Positions 31,995 through 41,167 are shown, counted from the first letter of the stretch. The stretch: DNA of 45,056 nt from SIG469 sp964384255 (GCA_964384255.1 CAYLKH010000008.1:1-45056); one strand, 5' to 3'. The notes: generated from the sequence alone by a model not told the origin. Made by a program: numbers and translations.

Positions 31995-32854
31995 CAGCTG
32001 TTTTTAAACACGAACTGCGGATTTATTTCCACAGCCTTACCGCCTATGTTTTTGGCGGATTCCTATTGGTGGTTGTGGGTATTGGGGCCTTGCTTTACAA
32101 CCTGATGCAGGCCGTAAGCAATTTTGAATATGTACTGAGCTTTTCCAGCATTGTGTTTGTGATCATCGTTCCAGTACTTACCATGCGGGTCATTGCCGAA
32201 GAACGAAAGCAGAAAACCGACCAGCTGCTGTACTCCCTGCCCATATCCACGACTGAGGTAGTGATCGGAAAGTTCCTGGCGCTTTTGGTAGTGTTCATGG
32301 TGCCTATGGCTATTATCTGCCTTTATCCGCTGATTTTTGCCCAATATGGCCAGGTGTATCTGCCAACATCCTATGGCAGCCTGGGGGCGTTTTTCATTAT
32401 GGGTGCAGCGCTGATGGCCGTTGGAGTATTTGTTTCGTCTCTGACAGAGAATCAGGGATTTGCCGCGGGCATGGGCATAGCGGCGATACTGTTGAATTAT
32501 TTCAGCGTTAGTCTGGCAGAGTATGTTTCGTCAACGGTGTTCGGGACTGTTGTGGCCATCTTTGTCCTTGCTGTCGTTCTGGCGTGGGTTGTATTCAGAC
32601 TTACCAAAAACGAAGCTCTGGCCTATGGCCTGTGCCTGATTATTGTGGCGGCAACTATGGTCACGTTTTATATTGACTCCACGGTGTTCGAGGGGTTGCT
32701 GCCGGATATAATGAGACAGCTGTCGCTGTTTGACCGCTTTGATACCATAGTCAACGGAGTGCTTGACCTGTCGGTGATAGTTTACTACCTGTCGGTCATA
32801 ATAATGTTCCTGTTCCTGTCGGTACAGTCTCTTGAGAAACGGAGGTATAACTGA
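31991..32854 (+). CDS. ABC-2 type permease (GldF-like)
   Basis: The 287-residue protein has about six transmembrane helices and the ABC-2 permease block RVIAEERKQKTDQLLYSLPISTTEVVIGKFLA (about 67-98), the typical cytoplasmic loop following helix 2. The start overlaps the ATPase stop by 4 bases (ATGA). It should form the membrane channel for the upstream ATPase. A GGAGG inside its last codons serves the next gene. Confidence 0.92.
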   Translation: MTAVFKHELRIYFHSLTAYVFGGFLLVVVGIGALLYNLMQAVSNFEYVLSFSSIVFVIIVPVLTMRVIAEERKQKTDQLLYSLPISTTEVVIGKFLALLVVFMVPMAIICLYPLIFAQYGQVYLPTSYGSLGAFFIMGAALMAVGVFVSSLTENQGFAAGMGIAAILLNYFSVSLAEYVSSTVFGTVVAIFVLAVVLAWVVFRLTKNEALAYGLCLIIVAATMVTFYIDSTVFEGLLPDIMRQLSLFDRFDTIVNGVLDLSVIVYYLSVIIMFLFLSVQSLEKRRYN

Positions 32855-34290
32855 TGAAAAGGGTAAAACCAGCCCGCTTTGACCGGCTGGCCTTCAAGGG
32901 TGGCACATACTCGCTGGCAATAACCGCTGTCGTCCTGGCGCTGCTGATAGTTGTAAACCTCTTTGTTTCAGCGCTGCCTGCCACCATGACGAGATTTGAT
33001 ATCAGCTCCAGTCAGCTGTATTCCATCACCAGTAACACAAAGGCAGTGGTCAATAATCTGAAGCAGGATATAACCATATACTGGGTGGTGCAGTCCGGCG
33101 CGGAGGACAGTGTCCTTGAAAATCTGCTGCAAAAATATGACGACCTGTCGTCAAATATCCAGGTGGTAAAAAAGAATCCTGACGAATTCCCGACCTTTAC
33201 CGAGCAATATACCAGTGAAGATGTTCCAAACAATTCCCTTATCGTTGAATCAGGTGACCGCTATCGCTATGTCAGCTATGCAGATATTTACGAAACAGAA
33301 TTTGACACCTATTCATATTCATATGTGACCTCAGGCTTTGACGGCGAGGGCGCCATAACATCTGCCATCGATTATGTAGTGACGGAAAAACTGCCCCAGC
33401 TGTATGTTTTACAGGGACATGGAGAATCAGAGCTGCCTTCGACTCTGACAGATGCTGTGGAAAAAGAGAATATCGAAGTCAATTATCTGACGCTGCTTTC
33501 GGTGGAGAAAATACCCGACGACGCCGATGCCATAATGATATATTCCCCCCAGCGCGATATTTCAGACGAAGAGCTGACAATGCTCAGAGATTATACAGAA
33601 AACGGAGGGAAGCTGCTGGTGCTGGCCGGACCTGTTGAGGGGACGGAGTTTACAATGCTGAACAGCCTGCTGAACGACTATGGGGTCGAGGTCAACGAAG
33701 GGATAGTTATAGAAGAAAACAGAAATTATTATGCTTATGGTTATCCTTATGTCCTTATGCCGGATATGGAAAGCTCAGAGATCACAGATCCGCTAATTGA
33801 GGACAGTTATTACCCGATACTTCCGGTTTCCTGGGGCCTGACTATCGGTACATCTGAAAAAGGTACGGCCACCGGACTGCTGACAACATCAGAAGAGTCT
33901 TTCAGCAAGGTCGCGGGATTTGAACTGGATACCTATGAGTTTGAAGACGGCGACATTGAAGGCCCGTTCAGTCTGGCGGTTTCTATCGAAACAGAGGGAG
34001 AAGGCCGAATCATCTGGTTTGCGTCCTCAAGGCTTCTGGAAGAGCTGTATAACGCATATTCCTCCGGAGCTAATGTGGACCTGACTATAAACTCTCTCGG
34101 TTCCCTTATTGGAGAGAGCGAGGCTATGGCTATCCGCAGCAAAAGCCTGAATTATAATTATCTTACCATAAACGATTCTACAGCCTCTGCCCTGAAAACT
34201 TTGATGATAGGCGTTTTCCCGTTAGGATACCTGATAGTTGGTATAATCGTCATAGCCAGAAAGAGAGGAAAACAGAATGAAGCGGTTTAA
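32854..34290 (+). CDS. GldG family ABC-associated protein
   Basis: The 478-residue protein has an N-terminal membrane helix (LAITAVVLALLIVVNLFVSAL, about 21-41), a large extracytoplasmic domain and a C-terminal helix (LMIGVFPLGYLIVGIIVIARK, about 447-467). The domain starts with the GldG-type segment TRFDISSSQLYSITSNTKAVVNNLKQDITIYWV and contains IDYVVTEKLPQLYVLQGHGESELP and LLVLAGPVEG, an IFT52/GldG-like fold. It overlaps the permease stop by one base with GGAGG upstream. It probably acts as the extracellular partner of the ABC channel. Confidence 0.9.
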   Translation: MKRVKPARFDRLAFKGGTYSLAITAVVLALLIVVNLFVSALPATMTRFDISSSQLYSITSNTKAVVNNLKQDITIYWVVQSGAEDSVLENLLQKYDDLSSNIQVVKKNPDEFPTFTEQYTSEDVPNNSLIVESGDRYRYVSYADIYETEFDTYSYSYVTSGFDGEGAITSAIDYVVTEKLPQLYVLQGHGESELPSTLTDAVEKENIEVNYLTLLSVEKIPDDADAIMIYSPQRDISDEELTMLRDYTENGGKLLVLAGPVEGTEFTMLNSLLNDYGVEVNEGIVIEENRNYYAYGYPYVLMPDMESSEITDPLIEDSYYPILPVSWGLTIGTSEKGTATGLLTTSEESFSKVAGFELDTYEFEDGDIEGPFSLAVSIETEGEGRIIWFASSRLLEELYNAYSSGANVDLTINSLGSLIGESEAMAIRSKSLNYNYLTINDSTASALKTLMIGVFPLGYLIVGIIVIARKRGKQNEAV

Positions 34291-35698
34291 GCGGGTATTA
34301 GTGCTGGCTGCCGTGCTGCTGGCGGCCAGTGTTGGCACCATTGCGGTGATGCAGTATGAGGAAAAACAGGAACAGATAAGAAACAGCGACACAGTTGTCC
34401 TGTCAATACCCCCGGATACTGTTGAAAGCCTGTCCTGGAGCTATGACGACGAGGGGCTGGCATTCCACAGAGAGGAGGATATATGGCTTTACGATGATGA
34501 TGAGGCGTTCCCGGTAAGCGGAGAAAAAATCAGCGAAATACTTGGGTGCTTTGAATCCCTGGGAGCGTCCTTTATAATAGAGGCTGTTGAAGATCGTGGA
34601 CAGTATGGCCTTGATGACCCCGAATGCGTTATCAGCCTGTCGGATGGCGAACAAAGCTGGAATATCAGGCTGGGAAGCTTTAGCAAAATGGACCAGAAAC
34701 GGTATGTGGATATTGGCGACGGCAATGTTTATCTGGTCAGCAGCGATCCCATGGAAGCTCTGGAATCTGAATTGTCTGGCATGATCCTACACGATGTTAC
34801 TCCTGATTTTGAAAACGTGGTTGACATAACTTTTGAAGGCTCCGAGAATTATACTGTGGTCAAAACCGAAAACAGTACCGACACATATAACAGTCAGATG
34901 GATATTTACTTTACCGCCATGGACGGAAAGACAGTTCCGCTGGATACCGATTCTGTCGATTCTTATCTCAGCACTATCACGTCCCTGAGCCTGGCGAACT
35001 ATGTGACATACAACGTGACCGAGGACGAGCTGACAGAGTTTGGACTTGAGGAGCCGGAGCTTAGCATAAGCGTCAGCTATACCCTTACCGACGAGGATGA
35101 AAAGGAGATATCCGACACCTGTGTTATCCATATCGGTCAGAACGTAACTGAGCTTGCGGAGTATAACGAAGCAGAAGCGGCCGGGCAGGAGGATCTGCCG
35201 GATGTGACCAAATATCTCAGGGTGGGCCAGTCCCGGATAGTGTATGAAATAACTGACTGGAATTATATATGCCTGACAGATGCGTCATACGACGATCTGC
35301 GTCACTCAGAAGTCATATGGGCAGATCTTGATACGGTGACCCAAATCGATGTAGAGCTTGAAGAGACTACCCACACTCTTGTCCGACAAACAGACGATGA
35401 GGACGGGGAAGACAGGTGGTATTATCTGGACGAAGAAGTGGATATGGACCGGATCCTGTCGGCTCTTGAGGGCCTGAAGGCCGCCAGCTTCACAGACGAA
35501 TCGCCTGACCAGCTTGAGGAGATCGGGCTGACGGTATATCTTGACAACGAGAGCTTCCCCCAGGTCACCATACAGCTGTATCGCTATGACGGCAGCCTGT
35601 GCCTGGCTGTTGTTGACGGACAAAGCGTTTCCCTGGTCAACAGGAGCGATGTGGTGGAACTGGTGGAGTCGGTGCAGGAAATAGTCCTTGGCCGGTGA
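34277..35698 (+). CDS. DUF4340 domain-containing membrane-anchored protein
   Basis: The 473-residue protein has one N-terminal hydrophobic segment (VLVLAAVLLAASVGTIAVM, about 7-25) and an acidic extracytoplasmic region. It contains repeated units with the DUF4340 pattern (EDRGQYGLDDPECVISLSDG near 110 and TEFGLEEPELSISVSYTL near 250). It starts inside the GldG-like gene (14-base overlap) with GAGAGGAAA upstream. It always travels with GldG-type ABC genes in Clostridia and probably binds or presents the substrate outside the membrane; its biochemical role is unknown. Confidence 0.9.
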   Translation: MKRFKRVLVLAAVLLAASVGTIAVMQYEEKQEQIRNSDTVVLSIPPDTVESLSWSYDDEGLAFHREEDIWLYDDDEAFPVSGEKISEILGCFESLGASFIIEAVEDRGQYGLDDPECVISLSDGEQSWNIRLGSFSKMDQKRYVDIGDGNVYLVSSDPMEALESELSGMILHDVTPDFENVVDITFEGSENYTVVKTENSTDTYNSQMDIYFTAMDGKTVPLDTDSVDSYLSTITSLSLANYVTYNVTEDELTEFGLEEPELSISVSYTLTDEDEKEISDTCVIHIGQNVTELAEYNEAEAAGQEDLPDVTKYLRVGQSRIVYEITDWNYICLTDASYDDLRHSEVIWADLDTVTQIDVELEETTHTLVRQTDDEDGEDRWYYLDEEVDMDRILSALEGLKAASFTDESPDQLEEIGLTVYLDNESFPQVTIQLYRYDGSLCLAVVDGQSVSLVNRSDVVELVESVQEIVLGR

Positions 35699-35736
35699 TG
35701 GTGACAGCAGCTTCCGATTGTTGCATCTGAATAATC

Positions 35737-35778
35737 ACCCCCGCAAAAGCAGAAAACATTTCCTGCTTTTGCGGGGGT
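35737..35778. terminator. Bidirectional terminator, perfect 16-bp stem
   Basis: ACCCCCGCAAAAGCAG (35737-35752) is the exact complement of CTGCTTTTGCGGGGGT (35763-35778). It separates the DUF4340 gene from the convergent histidine kinase gene. Confidence 0.88.
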
Positions 35779-35819
35779 AGTTCGACTATTGTGTTTAGCT
35801 TGACAGGCGGCGGAAACCA

Positions 35820-37028
35820 TTACACAACGTTCAGTTCAACGTTGAAGGTGTTTGAACCGTCATGACTTTCGGCCCAGATCTTCCCTCCGTGCCGGGAGAC
35901 TATGCTCTGGGCAATGGAAAGCCCAAGCCCAAAGCTCCCGTCCCGGGAGCGGGACTTGTCCATACGATAAAAACGAAGAAAGATTTTTTCCAGCTCTTCC
36001 GGAGGAATGACAGCACCCGGGTCGGAAACGCTGAGCCTGCACCGATTTCGCCCTGTGGTATGGAGAAGGATGACCGTTGTTCCTTCGGGGTCCGAGTATT
36101 TAGCGGCGTTGTCCAGCAGGATCCCGGCGACCTGCTCAAGCTCCGGCCCGCAGCCGCTGACCTGTATGCCCGGATCGATGACGGTTTCCAGCGACAGACC
36201 CCTGTCGGCAAAAACTCCCTCGAAGGAAATGGCGGTGTTCAGCATAAGGGCGCTCAGGTCTACCGGCTGCATACTCTGCTTCGGCAGCTCGGCATCGGCC
36301 CTTGCAAGGACCAGAAGATCTTCAATAAGCAGATGCATCTGACGTGACATTTCACAAATGGTTTTGGAAAACTCCCTTTGCTGACCCACGCTGTAGCTCC
36401 CGCTTTCCAGCATTTCGGCGTTGGTAATTATAACTGTAAGGGGAGTTTTCAACTCGTGGGAAGCGTCGGCAACAAACTGCTTTTGCCGCTGCCACGCGTA
36501 CTGTACAGGCTTGACTGCCCAGCGTGACAGAAATATGCTTATGCCAAGAAAAAGCAAAAAGCTGAACGTTCCGATTATCACCGAGCTTTTGACCAGCCCG
36601 GCCAGTATACTGTTTTCGCTGGACATATCTGAAAATACCAATACCGTACCCATAGGAGTTGTGACCCGGCAAAATCTGAGGTCATGCTCAGGGATTATTC
36701 CGGTTTCCTTGTGGCTTTCAACAGATTCGTTTATAAGGTGGGATAAAAAATCTCTGTCTGACAGATCATAATATCCCCCGCCTGTAGATATGAGTTCGCC
36801 GTTCAGACCCAGCTGTATGGTAAAATAGGGCAGCTTAAGCTCCTGACTTTGCTCGTTGGGGTGACCCAATTGAAAAGGATCGGCAGCGATGGATCTCATC
36901 ATGTTTATGCTTTCGGTTTCCAGATGGGATCGGGTGAAACTGAAAACCAGACAGAATATAACACACAGCATGGCCGTTACCATCGCCATGTTGATAATAA
37001 CGAACTTGATTTGCAATTTCCGCAGCAT
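35820..37028 (-). CDS. Sensor histidine kinase
   Basis: The 402-residue protein has two membrane helices (about 10-30 and 149-168) around a 115-residue extracytoplasmic sensor region. The phosphoacceptor box DASHELKTPLTVI has His 191. The ATPase domain contains DNAAKYS (N box), SDPGAVIPPEELEKIFLRFYR (G1/F region) and SFGLGLSIAQSIVSRHGG (G2). The extracytoplasmic domain senses an unknown signal. Its gene overlaps the response-regulator stop by one base on the minus strand, so the pair forms one operon. It converges on the GldG/DUF4340 ABC operon, which would be a plausible target. Confidence 0.94.
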   Translation of the reverse strand: MLRKLQIKFVIINMAMVTAMLCVIFCLVFSFTRSHLETESINMMRSIAADPFQLGHPNEQSQELKLPYFTIQLGLNGELISTGGGYYDLSDRDFLSHLINESVESHKETGIIPEHDLRFCRVTTPMGTVLVFSDMSSENSILAGLVKSSVIIGTFSFLLFLGISIFLSRWAVKPVQYAWQRQKQFVADASHELKTPLTVIITNAEMLESGSYSVGQQREFSKTICEMSRQMHLLIEDLLVLARADAELPKQSMQPVDLSALMLNTAISFEGVFADRGLSLETVIDPGIQVSGCGPELEQVAGILLDNAAKYSDPEGTTVILLHTTGRNRCRLSVSDPGAVIPPEELEKIFLRFYRMDKSRSRDGSFGLGLSIAQSIVSRHGGKIWAESHDGSNTFNVELNVV

Positions 37029-37699
37029 CAGTCTCTTACCTCCATCAGATAGCCCATCCGCCTTACGGCCACAATACGGATGTTTGAACCTATGTGGTCA
37101 AGCTTTTTGCGAATAAGCCCTACATAAACCTCGACATTGTTTTCAACAGCGTTGGATTCGAATCCCCACACCCGGCACAGTATCTGCTCCTTGGAGATGA
37201 TTTGCCCCGGTGAGGACATAAGAAAACGGATAACGTCAAACTCCTTTGCTGACAGCCGTACCCGGTTGCTTCCGCAGCTGAGGGTGCAGCTGGAAAGGCT
37301 GAGACAGGTGTTGCCTACCACAATATCATTGACCTGGCTGCCCTGACGCCTGAGCAGGGCGTTGATACAGGCCAGCAGCTTCCGGGTGTCAAAGGGCTTG
37401 GTGAGATAATAGTCAGCGCCTGAGTTCAGCCCATCGATCTCGCTGTCCAGGGCAGACATTGCTGTCAGCATCAGGATAGGCGTTCCGCATCGGCTGGACC
37501 TTACGCGTCTTGCCACCTGAAACCCGTCCAGCCCCGGCAGCATGACATCCAGAATAAGCAGGTCATACACCCCGGTTTCGCCATAGGATGCACCGTCCTC
37601 TCCGGTGAAAACGCAGTCGACGTCAAAACCGTTGGCCTGTAGCAGGACCATGATGGAGTCGGCCAGCATGACCTCATCTTCAACTATCAGAATCTTCAT
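37028..37699 (-). CDS. OmpR/PhoB-type response regulator
   Basis: The 223-residue protein has a receiver domain with acidic residues E7-D8, phosphoacceptor D51 in LLILDVMLPGLDGF and Lys in LTKPFDTRKL (about 102). The C-terminal winged-helix (about 128-223) contains RLSAKEFDVIRFLMSSPGQIISKEQILCRVWG and VEVYVGLIRKKL. AGGAGG lies about 8 bases before the ATG. It is first in the operon with the kinase gene and controls unknown promoters. It diverges from the TetR gene at 37948 across a 248-base spacer. Confidence 0.95.
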   Translation of the reverse strand: MKILIVEDEVMLADSIMVLLQANGFDVDCVFTGEDGASYGETGVYDLLILDVMLPGLDGFQVARRVRSSRCGTPILMLTAMSALDSEIDGLNSGADYYLTKPFDTRKLLACINALLRRQGSQVNDIVVGNTCLSLSSCTLSCGSNRVRLSAKEFDVIRFLMSSPGQIISKEQILCRVWGFESNAVENNVEVYVGLIRKKLDHIGSNIRIVAVRRMGYLMEVRD

Positions 37700-37863
37700 T
37701 TAACAAACCTCCTTTTCCCGTTGCGGCAACAGCCTGTATCTGTCCAGAGTCTGGTTCTATGATAATCCTCAAAATTGAACAAAACCTGAACAGCCATAAT
37801 GGTTTGAAATACTTCCACATTGCTGCCGAATTTTCATGGGACTGATCGGTGATAAAAAACTGA

Positions 37864-37892
37864 TTGACATATCCCATAATTGAGTGTATAAT
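37864..37892 (+). promoter_or_regulatory. Consensus sigma-A promoter of the TetR gene
   Basis: TTGACA (37864-37869), a 17-base spacer and TATAAT (37887-37892): both hexamers match consensus exactly. Confidence 0.85.
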
Positions 37893-37910
37893 AAAATCAT
37901 CGTTATAAAA

Positions 37911-37934
37911 CAAACGTTACGCAACGCGCGTTTG
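37911..37934 (+). promoter_or_regulatory. Likely TetR operator
   Basis: CAAACG (37911-37916) and CGTTTG (37929-37934) form a 24-bp inverted repeat, with the exact palindromes AACGTT (37913-37918) and AACGCGCGTT (37923-37932) inside. It lies between the -10 and the tetR start, as expected for autorepression. Confidence 0.6.
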
Positions 37935-37947
37935 AAGGAGTTTTGTT

Positions 37948-38520
37948 ATGCCACCGAAACCAAAGTATACAAAAGAACAGATAATCGCGGCAGCGTTGGA
38001 GATTGTCTCTCAAAAAGGGGCTGGCGCACTGACCGCTAAAGAGCTTGGCCGCGCCTTAAAAACCTCCACATCGCCGATCTTCACCGTGTTCAACTCCATG
38101 CAGGAGGTGCAGGATGCGGTCAAAATTGCCGCTATGGAACGGTTTGAGTCCTATGCCCACAAAATCGGCGCGGATATGCCGATTTTCAAGCAGGTGGGTA
38201 TGCAGATGATTATATTTGCCCGGGAAGAACCCAATCTTTATCAGCTGGTTTTCATGTCGCAAAATAACGACGTAAGATCCTTTGAGGATATATATGCCCA
38301 TTTGGGCATCGTTGCAGACGAGTGCCTGTACACGATCCAGAAGGACTATGGCCTGTCTCATGATGAAGCGAAGGCACTGTTTGAACATTCCTGGATCCAT
38401 ACTTATGGGATAGGGACCCTGTGCGCTACAGGGATGTGCCACTTCACCCAGGAAGAAATATCCGGGATGCTGACCCAGGATTTTACAGCGATGATGACGA
38501 TGCTGAAAGGGAATAAATGA
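37948..38520 (+). CDS. TetR family transcriptional regulator
   Basis: The 190-residue protein has the TetR DNA-binding domain at about 8-55 (TKEQIIAAALEIVSQKGAGALTAKELGRALKTSTSPIFTVFNS). The C-terminal region carries a W-x-H-x-Y-G-x-G-x-L block (SWIHTYGIGTL, about 148-158) like WHG-type TetR proteins. GAAGGAG precedes the ATG. A perfect promoter and a palindromic operator candidate lie just upstream. It heads a run of acetyltransferase and transporter genes on the same strand, although a 238-base gap and a hairpin separate it from the next gene. Ligand unknown. Confidence 0.92.
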   Translation: MPPKPKYTKEQIIAAALEIVSQKGAGALTAKELGRALKTSTSPIFTVFNSMQEVQDAVKIAAMERFESYAHKIGADMPIFKQVGMQMIIFAREEPNLYQLVFMSQNNDVRSFEDIYAHLGIVADECLYTIQKDYGLSHDEAKALFEHSWIHTYGIGTLCATGMCHFTQEEISGMLTQDFTAMMTMLKGNK

Positions 38521-38686
38521 GAAAATATTTGGCCCTCATCCTTTTCTGCACATACGAAAACCGGGCTGCCCGCAATTGATGCTGTATAAACACAGATGAT
38601 CTGCCGAAAGGCATGATTATAAATATTTATTTGAGGAGATTGCTTTTTGAAAAAGACGATCGCAGCACTGGAGATTGTACGCTGAC

Positions 38687-38724
38687 GGGAGGTTGGCGTA
38701 ATACGATTTCCACGCAAACCTCCC
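38687..38724 (+). terminator. Hairpin between tetR and the first GNAT gene
   Basis: GGGAGGTTGGCGT (38687-38699) pairs with ACGCAAACCTCCC (38712-38724) with one mismatch. No T-run follows, so it may be an attenuator or structural element rather than a full terminator. The rest of the 38521-38758 gap holds no credible gene. Confidence 0.5.
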
Positions 38725-38758
38725 ATATTGCAGTCAACAATTTTCAGGAGGAAAAACA

Positions 38759-39385
38759 ATGAATAAAAATGACTATATAATCCGTTTTGAAAGAAAAGAA
38801 GACCACAGAGAGGTTGAAAACCTGGTTAGAGAAGCGTTTTGGAATGTTTATCGCCCCGGCTGTCTCGAACATTATGTCCTGCACGAAATGCGGGACAAAC
38901 CGGATTTTATTCCGGAGCTGAATTACGTTATGGAAAAAGATGGCAAGATCATTGGCCAGAATGTGTTTGTCCGCGCGTTTATCAAGGCAGACGACGGCAG
39001 GCTGATACCCATATCTACTATGGGTCCCATTTGCATTGCTCCCGAATTGAAAAGACAGGGGTACGGCAAGATCCTGCTGGACTACACTTTGGAGCGGGCA
39101 AAAGAGCTGGGAGTTAAAGCTCTTTGCTTTGAGGGGAATATCGATTTCTATGGCAAAAGCGGCTTTGATCATGCCAGCAGCTTCGGCATCCGCTACCACG
39201 GACTTCCGGAAGGTGAGGATTCGTCCTTCTTCCTCTGTAAGGAACTGGAACAGGGATATCTTGATGGCATTACCGGAGAATATGCCACGCCGGAATGCTA
39301 CTTTGTGGACGAAGAAGCCGCAGAGCAGTTCGACAAAGCCTTTCCCCCTAAGGAAAAGCTGAAACTGGACGGTCAGATTTTCTGA
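38759..39385 (+). CDS. GNAT family N-acetyltransferase (YhbS-like)
   Basis: The 208-residue protein has a GNAT core: IIRFERKEDHREVENLVREAFWNVY at the N-terminus, STMGPICIAPELKRQGYGKILLDYTLERAKELG (about 87-119, with the acetyl-CoA loop RQGYGK) and FEGNIDFYGKSGF. A C-terminal extension of about 60 residues follows. It transfers acetyl from acetyl-CoA to an unknown amine. TTTCAGGAGG sits 8 bases before the ATG. A terminator follows, so it is a single-gene unit. Confidence 0.9.
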   Translation: MNKNDYIIRFERKEDHREVENLVREAFWNVYRPGCLEHYVLHEMRDKPDFIPELNYVMEKDGKIIGQNVFVRAFIKADDGRLIPISTMGPICIAPELKRQGYGKILLDYTLERAKELGVKALCFEGNIDFYGKSGFDHASSFGIRYHGLPEGEDSSFFLCKELEQGYLDGITGEYATPECYFVDEEAAEQFDKAFPPKEKLKLDGQIF

Positions 39386-39399
39386 TAAACGAACAGGCA

Positions 39400-39430
39400 G
39401 GCGGCAATGCGATTTTACCGCATTGCCGCC
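39400..39430 (+). terminator. Terminator of the first GNAT gene
   Basis: GGCGGCAATGCG (39400-39411) pairs exactly with CGCATTGCCGCC (39419-39430), 14 bases after the stop codon. Confidence 0.82.
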
Positions 39431-39506
39431 TTACCCCATGAGACGTAACCGGGTTTTGCAGGATGATAACCTGTGAAGATACCGGCTATTTCAGGAGGCG
39501 TAATAA

Positions 39507-40082
39507 ATGGTGATAAAAACGCAACGGCTCATTCTCAGACCCTGGCAGGAAACAGATGCGCAAAGCCTGTACGAATACGCTAAAGACCCGGCTGTTGGCC
39601 CTGTCACCGGATGGCAGGTACATACGAGCGTGGAAAACAGTCTTGAGATAATCAAAAACGTACTTTCAGCCCGTGAGACTTATGCCGTTTGTCTGAAAGC
39701 TGATAACCGCGCTGTCGGCAGCATCAGCCTGTTCGCTCCCACCCAGTCCCACACAAAGGCCGCTGACACTGAGATGGAGATGGGTTTTTGGATAGGCGTT
39801 CCGTTTTGGGGAAAAGGATACATTCTCGAGGCAGCGGGAGCATTGCTAAAGCACGGGTTTGATGAATTGGGATGTACCGGAATTTGGTGTGGATATTACG
39901 AGGGTAACGAAAAATCCAAACGCTGTCAGGAAAAATGCGGTTTTCAATATCACCATACCGAAGAGAATAAACCCTGCCCTTTGATGGGCGATGTGCGAAC
40001 GGAGCATTATTCTTATCTTTCAAAACAAAACTGGCAGAAAATCAATCAGGATTTGAAAGGAGATCCATATGAAAACACTTGA
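39507..40082 (+). CDS. GNAT family N-acetyltransferase (RimJ/RimL type)
   Basis: The 191-residue protein begins like RimJ/RimL enzymes (MVIKTQRLILRPWQETDAQSLYEYAKDP). It has EMEMGFWIGVPFWGKGYILEAAGALLKHGFDELG with the acetyl-CoA loop (about 89-122) and YYEGNEKSKRCQEKCGFQ. AGGAGG lies upstream of ATG 39507. It overlaps the next gene by 14 bases. Members modify ribosomal proteins or small amines; this substrate is unknown. Confidence 0.9.
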   Translation: MVIKTQRLILRPWQETDAQSLYEYAKDPAVGPVTGWQVHTSVENSLEIIKNVLSARETYAVCLKADNRAVGSISLFAPTQSHTKAADTEMEMGFWIGVPFWGKGYILEAAGALLKHGFDELGCTGIWCGYYEGNEKSKRCQEKCGFQYHHTEENKPCPLMGDVRTEHYSYLSKQNWQKINQDLKGDPYENT

Positions 40083-40596
40083 TATCATCCAAACTCTTTC
40101 CAAGGTGGGTAAAGTACTCAGCAAAATCGTTTATATCTGCTGCATCATTGGATTTTGCGGCTGCTTAGTTGGCATTATCGCTGTAGTCATCGGCGCGGAA
40201 ACGGTAAAAATCGGCGGCGTGACCCTGCACAGCATTCTGGAGACGGAAGCCGGTGTTTCTGAAGGCACTGTCTGGGCATCAATTGCCGCCGGTATGATAT
40301 TGTGCGTTGGAGAGTTTTTTGTCTCACGCATGGCTTACCGATATCTTGATAATGAGTTGAAGGCCGGCACACCGTTTACCATGGATGGGGCAAAAGAGCT
40401 TATGCATCTGGGAATTTCTGTTATCTGGATACCCATCGTATCTTCTGTTCTGGCTCAGGTAGCTCAGGGGGTTATTTCGCAGTTTATGGAAAACGTAGAA
40501 AAACTCAGCCTGGATGGCTTTGACAGCGTGGCGCTGGGCGTAATGCTTATCATTGTATCTTTGCTGTGTAAATATGGGGCAGAATCAGGAGAATAA
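40069..40596 (+). CDS. DUF2975-like four-helix membrane protein
   Basis: The 175-residue protein has about four hydrophobic segments (near 18-45, 68-88, 112-135 and 150-167) and the loop AYRYLDNELKAGTPFTMDGAKELMHLGISVIWIP, which resembles DUF2975 membrane proteins. Those are often paired with a small XRE-type regulator, which is absent here. AAAGGAGAT precedes the ATG. The gene overlaps the preceding GNAT gene and is followed after 3 bases by another GNAT gene. Confidence 0.72.
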   Translation: MKTLDIIQTLSKVGKVLSKIVYICCIIGFCGCLVGIIAVVIGAETVKIGGVTLHSILETEAGVSEGTVWASIAAGMILCVGEFFVSRMAYRYLDNELKAGTPFTMDGAKELMHLGISVIWIPIVSSVLAQVAQGVISQFMENVEKLSLDGFDSVALGVMLIIVSLLCKYGAESGE

Positions 40597-40599
40597 CAC

Positions 40600-41145
40600 A
40601 TGACGTATTACCAGAAGATCATTTTGAAAAATGGTGAAACCGCTATTTTGCGCAACGGCACGAAAACAGACGGTGAAGCGGCTTTTGAGAATTTCAATCT
40701 TACCCATGCTGAGACGGATGATCTGCTTTCATACCCTGACGAGAACAGTATGACTGCCGCTGAAGAAGGCCGGTTTCTTGAGGAAAAAACGGCCAGCAAA
40801 AACGAGGTGGAGATCGTAGCGATTGTGGATGGACAGGTCGTCGGTATGGCGGGCATCGAAGCCGTAGGGGCAAAGTACAAGGTTTGCCACCGCGCGGAGT
40901 TCGGTATCGCCATAGCAAAGGCATATTGGAGCCTGGGACTGGGAAAAGCCATGACAGAAGCCTGCGTAGCCTGTGCAAAGCAGGCCGGTTACACGCAGCT
41001 GGAACTGGATGTGGTATCAGAAAACAAAAGCGCCATTGCACTGTATAAAAAGGTCGGATTCGTGGAGTACGGTCGAAATCCCAGAGGGTTCAACTCCCGA
41101 TTGAACGGATATCAGGAGCTTATCTATATGCGCATGGAGCTGTGA
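40600..41145 (+). CDS. GNAT family N-acetyltransferase
   Basis: The 181-residue protein has a GNAT fold: GETAILRNGTKTDGEAAFENF at the start, VEIVAIVDGQVVGMAGIE (strand pair), EFGIAIAKAYWSLGLGKAMTEACVACAKQAG (acetyl-CoA loop, about 103-133) and SENKSAIALYKKVGFVEYGR. AGGAG lies 9 bases before ATG 40600. It sits 3 bases after the DUF2975-like gene and 22 bases before the ABC ATPase gene, so it belongs to the same transcript. Substrate unknown. Confidence 0.92.
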   Translation: MTYYQKIILKNGETAILRNGTKTDGEAAFENFNLTHAETDDLLSYPDENSMTAAEEGRFLEEKTASKNEVEIVAIVDGQVVGMAGIEAVGAKYKVCHRAEFGIAIAKAYWSLGLGKAMTEACVACAKQAGYTQLELDVVSENKSAIALYKKVGFVEYGRNPRGFNSRLNGYQELIYMRMEL

Positions 41146-41167
41146 AACAGAATTACAGGAGCAATAT

